A stretch of 64,000 nucleotides of DNA from Lunularia cruciata (lineage: Eukaryota > Streptophyta > Marchantiopsida > Lunulariales > Lunulariaceae). A program made the position numbers and the translations under genes. Every line of letters begins with the position of its first letter. The first letter of the stretch is position 1. Of this stretch, positions 1 to 10,430 are shown in pieces. Location: assembly GCA_948567375.1 (NCBI GenBank), contig OX419759.1, forward strand, positions 45,113,493 to 45,177,492, read 5' to 3'. The notes under the pieces are model-generated. The model searched no databases. It had not been told where the DNA came from and was given only the letters and a program-made list of their open reading frames with translations.

Positions 1-1900
1 TTGGGGATGGTTAGGTACTATAAGAGGTTCATCTTCTCATTTTCCAAAAAGGCTTATGCATTGATCATCTACATGAAGAAATGTGTAGAATACATGATGA
101 TTTTTGGAGGACAAGGAGGCTCTCAAAGCTTTTGAAGAGCTCAAGCAATCCCTTGTTGTGGCTCCAATTCTTGCTGTGGCTCCAATTCTTGCTGAACCTA
201 ATTGGAGTAAGCTTTTTATCCTCTACACTGATGTTTCAAATGTAGCTATAGGATGCACCCTTGGTCAATTAGATCAAGATGTGCATGATCATCCAATAGA
301 TTATATTAATAGACAAATGGTTTCAATAAAAAGGAACTTCTTGGCAATAATCTTTGGGTTGGCAATAATCTTTGATCTCAAGAAGTTTAGACATTACTTG
401 ATTGGAGGGAAAGCCACCATTGTCATGGATCAGAAGGCTTGAAGTACATCTTCAACATGCTTAATGTGGAAGGGAGACTATCAAGGTAAATGATATTCTT
501 GTTTGAATATGACTACACCACAGAGGACAGGCTTGGGAAAAAACTTACAAATGTCGATTTGTTATCTAGAGCCTATGATCATGATGGAATTGAACCAATG
601 GATGATTCCTTCTTGGATGAGGAGCTCGTGACAATCTCAATCACTCAAGAGGTTCCAATGGGGTAGAAGGAGATTGTAGACTTTGTAACAAGAGGTAACT
701 ATCCAAAAGGGCTGCATGCTAGGGAGAGGAAGGGTCTTGCATCAAGATCTAGACATTACACAATGGTGGAGGATTTTTTTTCACCAAGGAGCAAATGGTC
801 TACTTTAAAGAGTAATGGGTAAGGAGGAATCTATCCTACTCATAAAGGAGTTTCATGAAGCTTTAGTGTATGAGAGACACTTTGGAAGAAAGATAATTGC
901 TTTCAAGATTCTAGATGCAGATTATATTAGAGTAGGATTTTCAAGGATTGTCTTGATTATTGCAAAACTTGCAATGTTTGTCAAGCTTTTGCTATAAAGT
1001 CTACTTCCACTCCCCTTCTTAGATCAATTCCATTGCTATGACCTTTTGAGAAGTGGAGAATTGACTTTGTAGGTCCTCTCAATTTGTACCAAGTGGGTTG
1101 AGACTAGACCATTGAGGGACAAGAATAAAGATGAAGTTGGTAGAATTCTTTATGCTTGCATTACCACTAGGTTTGGGTGTCCTCTGGAGTTGATTTTTGA
1201 TAGAGCAGGAGAGTTTACAAGGAGCATCACTACAGTAATGCTATGACATTTCTCTATCACACATAGAGTAATCACATCCTATAAGCAAAATTCCAATGGC
1301 TTGGCAAAGAGAACCAATCAGACTTTGTGCATGATATTGGCACAAGATGTAGAAATGGAAGGAGCTAAACATCATTTGAACAAGAGGATTCATGCAATTT
1401 TTTGGGAGTATAGGACAACCATGAAGACTTCCATTGGATATCCTCCATTTCATTTGGTATATGGTATTAAGTCTACCTTACCTATTGACTTTGATCTTCC
1501 TACCTTCCAAATTTTTCATAGGAGATTGAAGAAAGCACATGGAGGTGATGCAAAGAAGTCAAGGAATGATCAACTCATGGAATTGGAGGAGGCAAGAGCA
1601 ATTGCTATGGTTTGAGTAGAGCAAGCCCAAAGGAAACAAAAGAAGAGCTATGACAAGAAGCAAGGCAAGAAGAAGGTGGAGCTCTTCAAAGAAGGTGATT
1701 AGGTAATGTTTTTTGATTCCATTAAATTCAAGAGAGTGCAAAAGAAATTTTTGCCTAAGTACTTTGGACCTTTCATAATGGAGAAGATGTAGTGAAATTA
1801 CACCTATGATCTTAAGGAGTTGGGAAGAAGACACTTTGATAGGATTATCCATGATAAGTTGAAGATGTATCATAGAATTTAGAGACTTTTACTATAAGGA
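1..1900 (+). pseudogene. Decayed Ty3/gypsy pol (RT end, RNase H, integrase), cut by window edge
   Basis: The window opens inside a pol gene. The first codons read like the end of a Ty3-type RT (LGMVRYYKRF). They are followed by an RNase H-like stretch at about 104-660 (FILYTDVSNVAIGCTLGQ, FGLKKFRHYLIGGKATIVMD, NVDLLSRA). An integrase core follows at about 1090-1500 (TKWVETRPLRDKNKDEVGRI, FDRAGEFTRS, NGLAKRTNQT, IGYPPFHLVYG). Several in-frame stops and frame changes break it, so it cannot make a full polyprotein. It is 5'-truncated by the window edge. It differs clearly in sequence from the chromoviruses at 41-52 kb, and I see no chromodomain. The superfamily assignment is secure; the clade is not. 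Confidence 0.85.
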
Positions 1901-1928
1901 CAAAATGAAATTTTAGTTCAAGGGTAAA

Positions 1929-2600
1929 TGTGACACCCAATTGTGCATGTATGTGCTATTTTGATATTTAGTTTAGTATTATAAGTACTTGAGATATAGT
2001 ATTTATATAGAGATAAAGGATGGATCTACATTAGTCATAATTAGCTAAAATTATTCATAGCTAAGATAGAGAGGACCTTACTTTAGAGGAAGTAGAAAAG
2101 ATAAGTATTATTATTTTGGATTAGCTAAAATTATTCATAGCTAAGATAGAGAGGACCTTACTTTAAAAGAAGTGGAAAAGATAAGTATCATTATTTTGGA
2201 TTTTAGTGTATTGACTTGGTATTATCCTTAGGTGTTTGGCTTTGAGTAAAGAGTTGAGAACTCTTGCACCCACAAACCTTTTTGTTTCAGATTCTTTTAT
2301 AGTCCAAGGATAGTCCTTGTGAAGGGAAGGGGTTGACTTAGTGGTTAGGTCAAGATAAGACCACATGATTAGGAGAATATTCCCATTAGTATGGATATGC
2401 CTTTAGAGTTTTGGCTTTATTTGACTTTTAGCCTAATAACTTGAGTTACTCTAATAATTAGTAACTTTGGTGTATAACTATTTCACAAGTATAAAAACCA
2501 CGGCTGAGGAGGTAATCATCATCCTTTCATTTGCAACTATCTCTCTCTCTCTCATTGAGTTTTCTAGTGAGCAATGGTTTGAGTCCTGTAATGTTAGCCC
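1929..2600 (+). repeat. Probable right-hand LTR of the gypsy relic
   Basis: Just after the integrase end, and after a purine-rich stretch, the sequence TGTGACACCC begins, a common start for plant gypsy LTRs. A TATA-like box (TATAAAAA) lies near 2490, followed by a CT repeat, as expected for U3-R-U5 structure. The right edge is not visible because the partner LTR is outside the window, so the end given is a guess. Confidence 0.5.
2041..2200 (+). repeat. Two-copy 80-bp direct tandem repeat inside the LTR
   Basis: Unit 1 is 2041-2120 and unit 2 is 2121-2200. Both start TTAGCTAAAATTATTCATAG and are identical apart from a few substitutions near the end. The repeat lies in the presumed U3 region, where duplicated segments are common in LTR promoters. 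Confidence 0.9.
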
Positions 2601-2939
2601 TGGAGGAGTATGATGGAGTTGGTTCCTTGCCTTCTTAGTCCATGGTGCTCTACTGTAATAGCCATAATTGTCAAAGGATTGGTGTAGACTACAAATAGCC
2701 CTACCCATATCCATGGGAGGATGTGGTATCATACTACATGAGATCATTGTACCAACAGCCTTTATAGGTACATGCACTCTATTTGCTCCTTGTTGAGCAA
2801 ACTGGTTCCTATAGCATGGTCGTCCTTTTCTATTGACACCTATCATGACCATGGGTTTAGATACCCATGATTTTTAGAGTTATATATGGTTGGCTCGTGA
2901 CTTTTTACCAGGTCTTACATGCACAATATTTCCTTATCT

Positions 2940-3850
2940 TCACCAACTTTGTTAAACTAGACTCTATTAAGACTCGAGCCGACATTGGTAAGCATATGCA
3001 TACCCACATGTTCACTCTCACCATCATCCTCACTAACATGCCACTATCTAACACTATATCACACATGCCACTATCTGACAAAGCTAGGATTCTTTCTTGT
3101 GAAGGGAAGGGGGATTCTTTCTTGTGAAGTGAAGTGCTCCAGAGCTTGGCTCCATGCCTCTCCTTTGATAGAGGATTTTTATTTCACATCAAAGGAGTTC
3201 TCCATTACACTCCACCTCTATTTAGGTTTGAGTTTAGAAGACCTTGCTAGGCCTTCTAGACCAATGCGTTTGTGGTTCTACATATGGCATACATTTATTC
3301 CAATGTGTTGTAGGTGGAGAGCCCACCGGAGTTCATAATGCCATCCAAGATACAATGGCTCAACTCCTTTGATCCATGATGTCACAATATAGATCAAGCA
3401 GTGGTTGGACTTACTCAAACCATCCCCACACCAAGCAAGAGAAGATATCGTCACACTCACATACAATCAATGTAATTTGTATGATGTGGTAGTTGCAAAC
3501 ACCCTACAAGCAAAGACACTAGAATGAGCAGGTGTTCAAGCAAGGGTAGTAGCAACAATCATAGCTACCAAGGAAAGGAGGACCATTATGCACATGACTC
3601 TTAGGTGATACCTTCATTATCTTGGCGGTGGAGATTTTTGGGTACCTTCACCGCCATTTTGATTGATTGCTTAGGGAAGCAAGACGAGGTTCCTTGCATA
3701 GGGAGGAGCAATGGCTATCTCCTAAGCCATGCTCACCTCCTACTTTTTACAAAGAGTCTCGGACACACTACAACTCTCATAAGCTTGGGGTCTTCATAGA
3801 TGGGCAATAGCCATAAGAGTGCACACCATGTCTAGGCATTGCCCCCTCAC
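2940..3850 (+). pseudogene. C-terminal remnant of RT-bearing element (copy 1)
   Basis: Many frame breaks. The region aligns by eye with 35,790-36,640, sharing in order a 'tcttgtgaagggaaggg'-type block, 'cctttgattgaggactt', 'ggtggagagcccac' and 'ccatgctcacctc'-type blocks. The fragments resemble the C-terminal part of the RT protein split around 41-52 kb, with (D/T)xIRDxxAQ-like and LAMEIFGHLH-like segments in the better copy. It is non-functional. Superfamily (LINE-like versus other) is not resolved. Confidence 0.55.
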
Positions 3851-4149
3851 TTACCATATATACCACTAGAGGATCTCTATCACTCAGTCCAATTGTAGGC
3901 TTGTGGTTGTTGATTAGGTAGCTACGTTTTGGCCTCCCCTTGGGCCAGTTTGGTGGTCTTGGTCTTGTGGTCTGCTGGGCACACCTTGTTTTTCTTGAGC
4001 ATTGAGTTAGGTTTCCCTTTTGCACTTTTTTTGGTGCATTGTACTCCTTTTCTCTTTCATTTGGGGTACATATTTGTGGGTGTTCTTCACTTTTGTTGAC
4101 AAGGGATGATTTCCATCTTACAATGATCTGCCTTGGGCGCTTCAATTGA

Positions 4150-5536
4150 TAGATTTCATATCAGTGGACTCACTACAGCAGAATTAGGCCTTTTCTCATT
4201 AATCTAGTCCAAATGAGAGCATGTCATTGAGTATAGATCGATCTTTATTGAAGATAGACACCAAGAACCATTCACCTATAACGATGAGCTATTTTGTTAT
4301 CGATTTACTTTAAAATCCCTTAATCAGGATAAAAAATTTATATTTTCTAATAAATATAATTTTAATATATTTTAAATCTCTTATAATAGTATTAACATGA
4401 ATTATGGTAATTTTTTATTATATATAAATTATTTTCTATAAATGATAGAATACAATAATAAGAATACAAATTCTATTAGATACCATAACATAACATATTA
4501 CATTAATTTAAAAATAATCAGATATTTCCGTAATAAATGTACATTTTCCTTCTAGTTATCAAACAAAATTTAATATAATGAAAAACACAATAAAGAACAA
4601 AAGGGTGTCAAGAGGTGTGGAAGGCAAAACCGGCCGATGTAGGAAAGTCGTTGTTAAGTTCACTGCGCTAGAATTGAAATAGTTGCTACACTAGTTCCAT
4701 CCTATGGATATATTAATTTTATATTTTAATATATTTAAGATAATATATCTTATTTTGAAGTAATTTAATGAGATTACATATATTAGTTAAATTTTATATA
4801 AACATTTTGACATTATTAAATCAGTTTGCTAATGTTTGGTATAGCCCAAAGAACGAAGTATACAAACAAAGTAAATTCCCCATTATGACTGTAAAAGTCT
4901 TTTTTTTTCTTTAATATATTATATATTTAAATTATTGCAAAATTTATCCCTATTGTATTTACGCTTACTTTTATCTTTGACGATTCTACTGATAAAATGA
5001 TATTGCTAACTACGGATAAGAGTGTTGAATCACTGATATGCACAGCGAAGTACCGGCAACACCACGACAGCTTACACCGTTCATTTATGGAAATTCGTAC
5101 TGCCCGCCCTTTCAATCTAAACTCGCTCATTGTCACACTCTGGACAACCGACAAACTGGATGTGCCTTACATTACTACTTGTGGGACTAGTCTCGTCACG
5201 GTCTTGAGTTTAGATGTAAAATGGTAGTTACTTTCAAGCAGCCATTCTAAACTTACAGTGCCTGCTTCCGGGATTCACCACGAAGATATTATACTTTGAT
5301 TTTGCCGAACCGAACGATATGAACTGTTTCGATGGATCGATGTACACTGAAACACATTGGAGTGAAGATGAAGGCCAAGAACTCAGTTGAGATATATATA
5401 CAGCCAGTATTGTATTTCATCTTTACAACATGGTTCCTAGGTCTACACAACAAAGTCCATTTTGCTCCTCTAGCTCATCGGAACTTTTCAGCTTCCTCAA
5501 TGTGTAGAGAAGGTACAGAACTGTCAAAAATCTGCG
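4150..5536. other. AT-rich intergenic region, no gene seen
   Basis: Long AT-rich stretches at about 4300-4960, then more mixed sequence to 5536. Short open frames at about 4927-5230 show no family signature. The last 100-200 bases probably include the ELIP 3' UTR. Confidence 0.6.
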
Positions 5537-6822
5537 CTACGCGGCGTGCTTAATAAGCATATCTATCAAAGGATTCCCAATGATATATTCAGTGATAGCA
5601 AGTGCTACCATCCCAATCATAGCAGCCCGGCCATTTAAAATCTCGGCGTCTGAGGAGAAGATAGCTCCTGATCGAGTGGCGGGAGTCACGCCCTTGAACA
5701 GCGGTACCAGGGAAGCACAAGTGACAAGCGCGGACGCGAGAATGAACCAAATCACTCCACCGTTGCTTATTTGGGTAAGCAAACCTTCCCCTGTTTTCAA
5801 CTCGACTCCAAGAGCAGCAACAAAGCCCAGCATTGCCAATCGCCCGTTAACGATTTCAGGAGCAGGTCCAGAGAAGGCAAACAAATCCTCAAATTTGGTG
5901 CTTATCTGCACGAATTCAAGAAGGATATCATATTCCATCTGGCTTGTGGTAAAGCAGGTTAATGTCAGTCCACAAGAAAAGAACACTCGCAATCAGAAGT
6001 AATTCATTCCACCCCTGGGACAGGCTTGAATCTTATTCGTTATTCCATAATACTTACGTAACCTGCAGAACATCCCCGAGTGAATTCTTTACATACGAGA
6101 ATGATTCATTTGTAACAATAGTATTGCTAAAAGAACGTCGAAGATCGAACGCGATCCAGCAACATCAACTGTCTAGATAACGGTCTCTTACACTTGAGAG
6201 ATCAAGGAGCGTACCTTCCTTTTGGATGGCGACCTGGAAGTTGGAGTTCCAGATAACGGACTCAAAGGTGTAGCTCCCTCTAAGGGCCTAGGAGGGGACC
6301 CGGAATCTGCCTTAGGCTGCAAAGGCAAGCAAAATACGAAGTGAGCAGAGACCCAAGCAGGTGCAATTCTGTATGTTCTACGTGTATAACATCACTAGAA
6401 CAGGGCCTAAGGAGAGAGGGGAACCCCATTCTGACTTAGTCTGCAAAGGCAAGCAATTCACAGGTTAGCAAAAATCCAAACAGCAGCATTTGCGGGATAC
6501 ACTGCGTGTATAAGACTGGCAAGTACCACCAAAATCAATCCCCTCGAACTCCTCCGTTGCTTCTTCCATTATTTCGGCCATTTACGGCAGAAGTTTGGTT
6601 CTCAATCTGCCATGCAAAGTTACCATAATGGCATCTACTTACAGAAGGAGGCTAGACAAGCTTACGTACATCGGCCATGCATCGAACTCGTGTGAAACGC
6701 CTGCTGATCAGGGAAGCGTTTCGAGAATATCGTGACTGCGGGCTTGAGGACGCGATGGATCCCGCGTTGAGACACTGGACCAGGGAGGCGGAGGATGCCA
6801 TCATAGCGGCTGTAGTTGCCAT
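5537..6822 (-). CDS. ELIP: Early light-induced protein (ELIP), intact, 207 aa
   Basis: Three exons: 6822-6670, 6316-6215 and 5905-5537, all phase 0 with GT-AG introns, giving 207 residues. Exon 1 is a Ser/Ala/Arg-rich chloroplast transit peptide ending in RCMAD, a typical stromal processing context. Exon 2 is a Pro/Ser/Thr-rich linker. Exon 3 carries three thylakoid helices. Helix I has the chlorophyll-binding motif E102-x2-N105-G-R107-LAM; helix II lies near 138-156; helix III has E173-x2-N176-G-R178-AAM. ELIPs sit in thylakoids, bind pigment transiently and protect against photo-oxidation under high light, cold or desiccation. An ABRE-like GACGTGGG lies on this strand near 7243-7250, about 420 bp upstream. 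The intron before exon 2 contains a duplicated exon-2-like segment. Confidence 0.93.
6281..6512 (-). repeat. Tandem duplication of ELIP exon 2 start plus upstream intron
   Basis: About 6281-6391 and 6401-6512 are two diverged copies of one roughly 110-bp unit. Each has the acceptor context GCTTGCCTTTGCAG followed by (C/A)CTAAG(G/T)CAGA and then a CCCCT(C) block. The copy nearer exon 1 ends in sequence without an obvious donor equal to that of exon 2, so it is probably a dead exon or a cryptic acceptor. Confidence 0.75.
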
Positions 6823-8330
6823 TCTGTTGGTTCTTTGCGAAGTGGCTCGTCTTGATTTCTACCGTTTTGAGGCTCGATCGAGCCTAAGGAGGTCTGCGCT
6901 TTGACTCTGTTCGCCTGAGGTACCTAGAATTCACTTCGGTGGGTCAAAAATTACCTGAATCACCAGAAAGTTTGAATTGAACAAAATGTTTGTTCCGCCC
7001 GTGGCACATGTGCACTTACATACTGCAAGCGAGGAGCTTAGATACAGCGACAAGATCGTGTGATGAATTCGTACAAGAAAAGATGCGCATGGGAGAGTGG
7101 AATTGAGTTCACGACTGGTGATTCTGAACACGTTGTCAAATCTCAACAGAGGAGAACAATACCTCGTCGAGGGTGGCGTACTCCGAGATGGGCTGCTGTT
7201 ACTTAGCTTTATCATTCATTGAATTTCATGCAGAGTCCCGCTCCCACGTCTTTTCATGTCGCCGCTGTCGGTGACTTCAGAACGCCGTCCCTCTAATCAC
7301 AACTCTCTCTTCAGTTGCAAGGGCACCAGAATCCACCTAAGTTCGTAACAGCCGGACGAGCAACCGGCCATCTCCGGTTTCTTGCCTTTACTCCCTTTAC
7401 TCCCGACGTCCGTTTCCCTCCTTTCTCCGGTAGTCGTTTCCTTCCATTTTCTTTCTTGTCTTGCACTAGTCTGTCAACAGCTTATCTGTACGAAGAAAAC
7501 CAAAAGCGACACATTAATCTAGCGACTTTTCACGTTTGGTCTAAGCTTTGGCAATCTTATGGAACATGGGTCAAGTCCTTCCACGTCCAACATTTTCGTA
7601 CAATCCATGTATTCCATAAAACTTTCGTCAAAGATTTCAGAAGACTTGCCTGAATCGCACCACAGCTTAAACTAAACACTCCATCTCGTTTATCATATGG
7701 CATTCTTTACAGGTCGTGCGATTATGATCTGGTTGCAACCTCGCTTCTACTTCCCGTCATCACTGCATTAAACTTTGGATGTGCGGTGAGTATATGTATT
7801 CCTGGAGGTTCATTACAATATTAGAATATATCAAGACATGGACGGCACATTAGAACACGATTTATGTGTATAATTGTAAAACTGGTCTGTCTTTGTCAAT
7901 TATTTTGTCATTCAAAGTTTGAACTTTTTATATGTATCCCATGACTAACTCATATCCATATGTTGTCAAACTTTGGTTTATGAGACATACATCTGGTATC
8001 TCTTTCTCAATACATTACCGATCATTTTTACTTCTTCTTTTTTTAATATTCATAATATACTGTACAAGTTCTTCGTCTCTGAACGGTTCAAACTCAGAAA
8101 GGATTTCATTATCGACACGGCCTTTAAACTGTTCACCACTAGAATCTATGGAGTAAACGTCATACCCTCACGTTCCAAATATCAGCGCACATGTTCCAAG
8201 AGGACTTTAGCTTCTTTATTTCACTCGATAAATGTGGGCAAATGCCTAGCAATGGAAGAGGGAAACTAGACTTTTTAGATCAGTTCAGATACTCCGTGTT
8301 TTCGTACCTGTAAATCTTCCAACGATCATG
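6823..8330. other. ELIP upstream region and intergenic DNA, no gene seen
   Basis: Holds the presumed promoter of the 5.5-6.8 kb ELIP. The open frame at 7315-7653 begins with TTG, is rich in Phe and has no family signature, so I do not call it. 7790-8270 is ordinary AT-rich spacer. Confidence 0.5.
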
Positions 8331-8484
8331 AGAGAGACTTAACCGACGCCCATCTTTGGCACTTCGACTTGGCCCAAGTTGGAAAAGGACTTAACCAGGC
8401 CCCATGAAGCCTTGACGGGGCGCTTCAGCTCTACGTCGCAATGTATTTCACGGTTGGATCCTAAACTGGGCACTATGATGCACC

Positions 8485-8607
8485 AGGAACAGTTCCCCAA
8501 AGCTTGACGTGGACTCATGTGGCAGCTGATTGTTTAGTTGGCCAAAAGACTTAACAGTACCTCAAAGCTTGATGTGGACTGACGTCGCTGCTGATTGTTT
8601 AGTTGGC
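8485..8607 (+). repeat. Direct repeats of about 60 bp next to the left arm
   Basis: Two units share CAAAGCTTGA(C/T)GTGGACT followed by GCTGATTGTTTAGTTGGC. Unit boundaries are about 8485-8547 and 8548-8607. A more diverged copy overlaps 8388-8420. Confidence 0.7.
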
Positions 8608-8714
8608 AACTAATGTGGCTCGTTGAAAGTGGTATTGTTCTCCTATGTGCATTTAAGTTACATAGTTTTCCAAAACACAAAGAACTGAACTTCGTGAATA
8701 CAAATATGACACAG

Positions 8715-8900
8715 TTCGAGGCAAGTTCCCGAGATGAGTCCTCCGAACTCTGGGGCGAGCTCCGCGGATGAGTCCCCGCCCTAAAGTTCGGGGGGGCTCG
8801 AGCAGGAGCCCGGGCCGAACTTCCGGGACGAGTCCCCCGAAGTCCGGGACGAGCTCCCCGGGATTTCGGGCGAGCTTCTGGGAGTGCGTTCGGGGAGTTC
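8715..8900. repeat. GC-rich degenerate minisatellite island
   Basis: A roughly 190-base, strikingly GC-rich block in AT-rich surroundings, built from variants of CCGGGACGAGTCCCC and CGAGCTCC. The motif recurs about every 20-40 bases and changes by single substitutions. No reading frame makes sense of it. Confidence 0.7.
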
Positions 8901-9099
8901 GATGAATGCTTCGAAATTTTGAGTCCGTTGAATGTTAATATAATTTCTGCTTGTGAAACTCCCTCCAGTTCATAGACCTAATAAACAGCGTCGTTCGGCC
9001 ATTACAGAAAGTCAATAAGATGTGGAGAAACGACAGGACTGTTTTTCGTCAGCCTTGTTAAATCATACTCAACCTTTCATAGTTCTTCCATGAAGTTCA

Positions 9100-10430
9100 T
9101 TCCAAGAGCTGAGAATCGACATCTTGACAGAAGGAGCTAAAAAAACGGGTGGACATTTCTGTGACGATAGAATAAGATCGAAAGGATACTGGATGCTGGA
9201 GCAGGATACTAGTGACGTGGAAAAATGGAGTGAGTGCCTCGAGGAACATATTCGATTTCCTGGGGACGCATGTCTGGATGTCGATGCTGCGGCAGTCCAG
9301 TCTATCACGTCGTCCTGGGGAATTCCCTTCTCTGCTGGATATGCTTAAATATTAAGACATTTCTCTATAAGTTCATAGAGGACATAAGTTCGAGAAGAGG
9401 ACGGGGCATTTATCCCAGTTCTGAAATCCCGATTCTGTGTATCAAAGACGAATGTGATACAGATCCAAAATCAAAGATCGGAGTCTCCGTCAGTCAAGCT
9501 AGAAATCTAATCGTGGAGCATTGTTAGAACGGTTTACCTCTCAATGAATTTCATTAGATATTCATTTAGAGGTGCTCCTCGTAGTACCACACCGCTCATT
9601 CATGCGTGCTCAGAGATCAGGAGGTTTAGCTCCTCCTGTATCGCCTGCCACTCCTGCAATTCTTCGTATTCCGATCCTCTCCTCTGCTCTTCGCTATTAG
9701 GAGGGAGTGGACGATGAAGTGAAGAAGGAATTGGCCGATCCCAAAACTGCGTGAATTTACACTAATGAACTGCCCTGTATTACAGTGAACGTTATAAGAA
9801 CAAAGTCTAGCTGGTCAGGAATTTCAGTGCCAACGCGGACTAATTAAGCCCACGTCAAGCATTGGGGTACCGTTAAGTCTTCCGGCCAAAGTTGGGGCAC
9901 TGTTAAGTCCATCTCTCTTGAGGATGCCACGCATAAACTATGACGTAACAACAGTGGAAGCTATAATGGCAGTTGACCCTCGAAGAATTTGCACGGCAGG
10001 AATCGGCGATGAAGGGAGGAGCTGGGGCTTCGTCGATGGTATACTGAAGCAGGACTCCGTTCAGAGTCTCTGCACGCATTTACTCGATCCCACATTTCGC
10101 AGAAAGAGTCACAACCGTACCGATGCCGAGTACACGGCAGTAAGTAGGTTGGAAGCTCTGAAGAATCCTGCACCCCTCAAAAGGTTTATCATGAGAACTC
10201 GTGTCTGTTGCGTGTAAGAACCAGGTCCCTCTGTGTCCCCGGGCTGCACTGAGCACGGGGGTGTGTTAGGACATGCTCTGTGCATAAGTCATTCATGAGC
10301 GAACGAAAGCCGCACGTTGAATTATCACTACATTATACAGATCAAATTTTATGGGTCAAGAATGTGACGCGAAGGTTGTGCAGTGTACTGTAGCTGTCAC
10401 TACGGTAGCTTTCTAGTCCGACAAGGTATG
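9100..10430. other. Unassigned spacer with short ORFs, no gene called
   Basis: Open frames at 9124-9348 and 9918-10217 (plus strand) lack recognisable motifs, splice context or neighbours that would support them. The first lies inside the candidate TIR element. Confidence 0.4.

Larger units (their letters stand above)
8338..9912. mobile_element. Candidate TIR-type element bounded by imperfect inverted repeats
   Basis: The left arm (about 8338-8412) has GACTTAAC, CCC, CTTTGGC, GGACTTAACC, GGCCCCA and CTTGACG in order. The right arm (about 9841-9912) is its reverse complement with spacing preserved: CACGTCAAGC, GGGGTACCGTTAAGTC, GGCCAAAGTTGGGGCAC, TGTTAAGTCC. Flanking GAGAG/CTCTC extends the inversion. 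No transposase is visible, so if real it is non-autonomous. A third, weaker copy of the right-arm motif lies near 20,080-20,175. Confidence 0.45.

Noticed and set aside
5580-6002. 140-codon plus-strand open frame
   Set aside because: It lies antisense to exon 3 of the intact ELIP, which has full family evidence; this frame has none.
7315-7653. 112-codon frame upstream of the first ELIP
   Set aside because: Starts with TTG, has no domain or splice context, and composition resembles spacer.
9918-10217. 99-codon frame between the candidate TIR element and the ELIP duplication
   Set aside because: No recognisable motif and no copy in the matching duplication unit.
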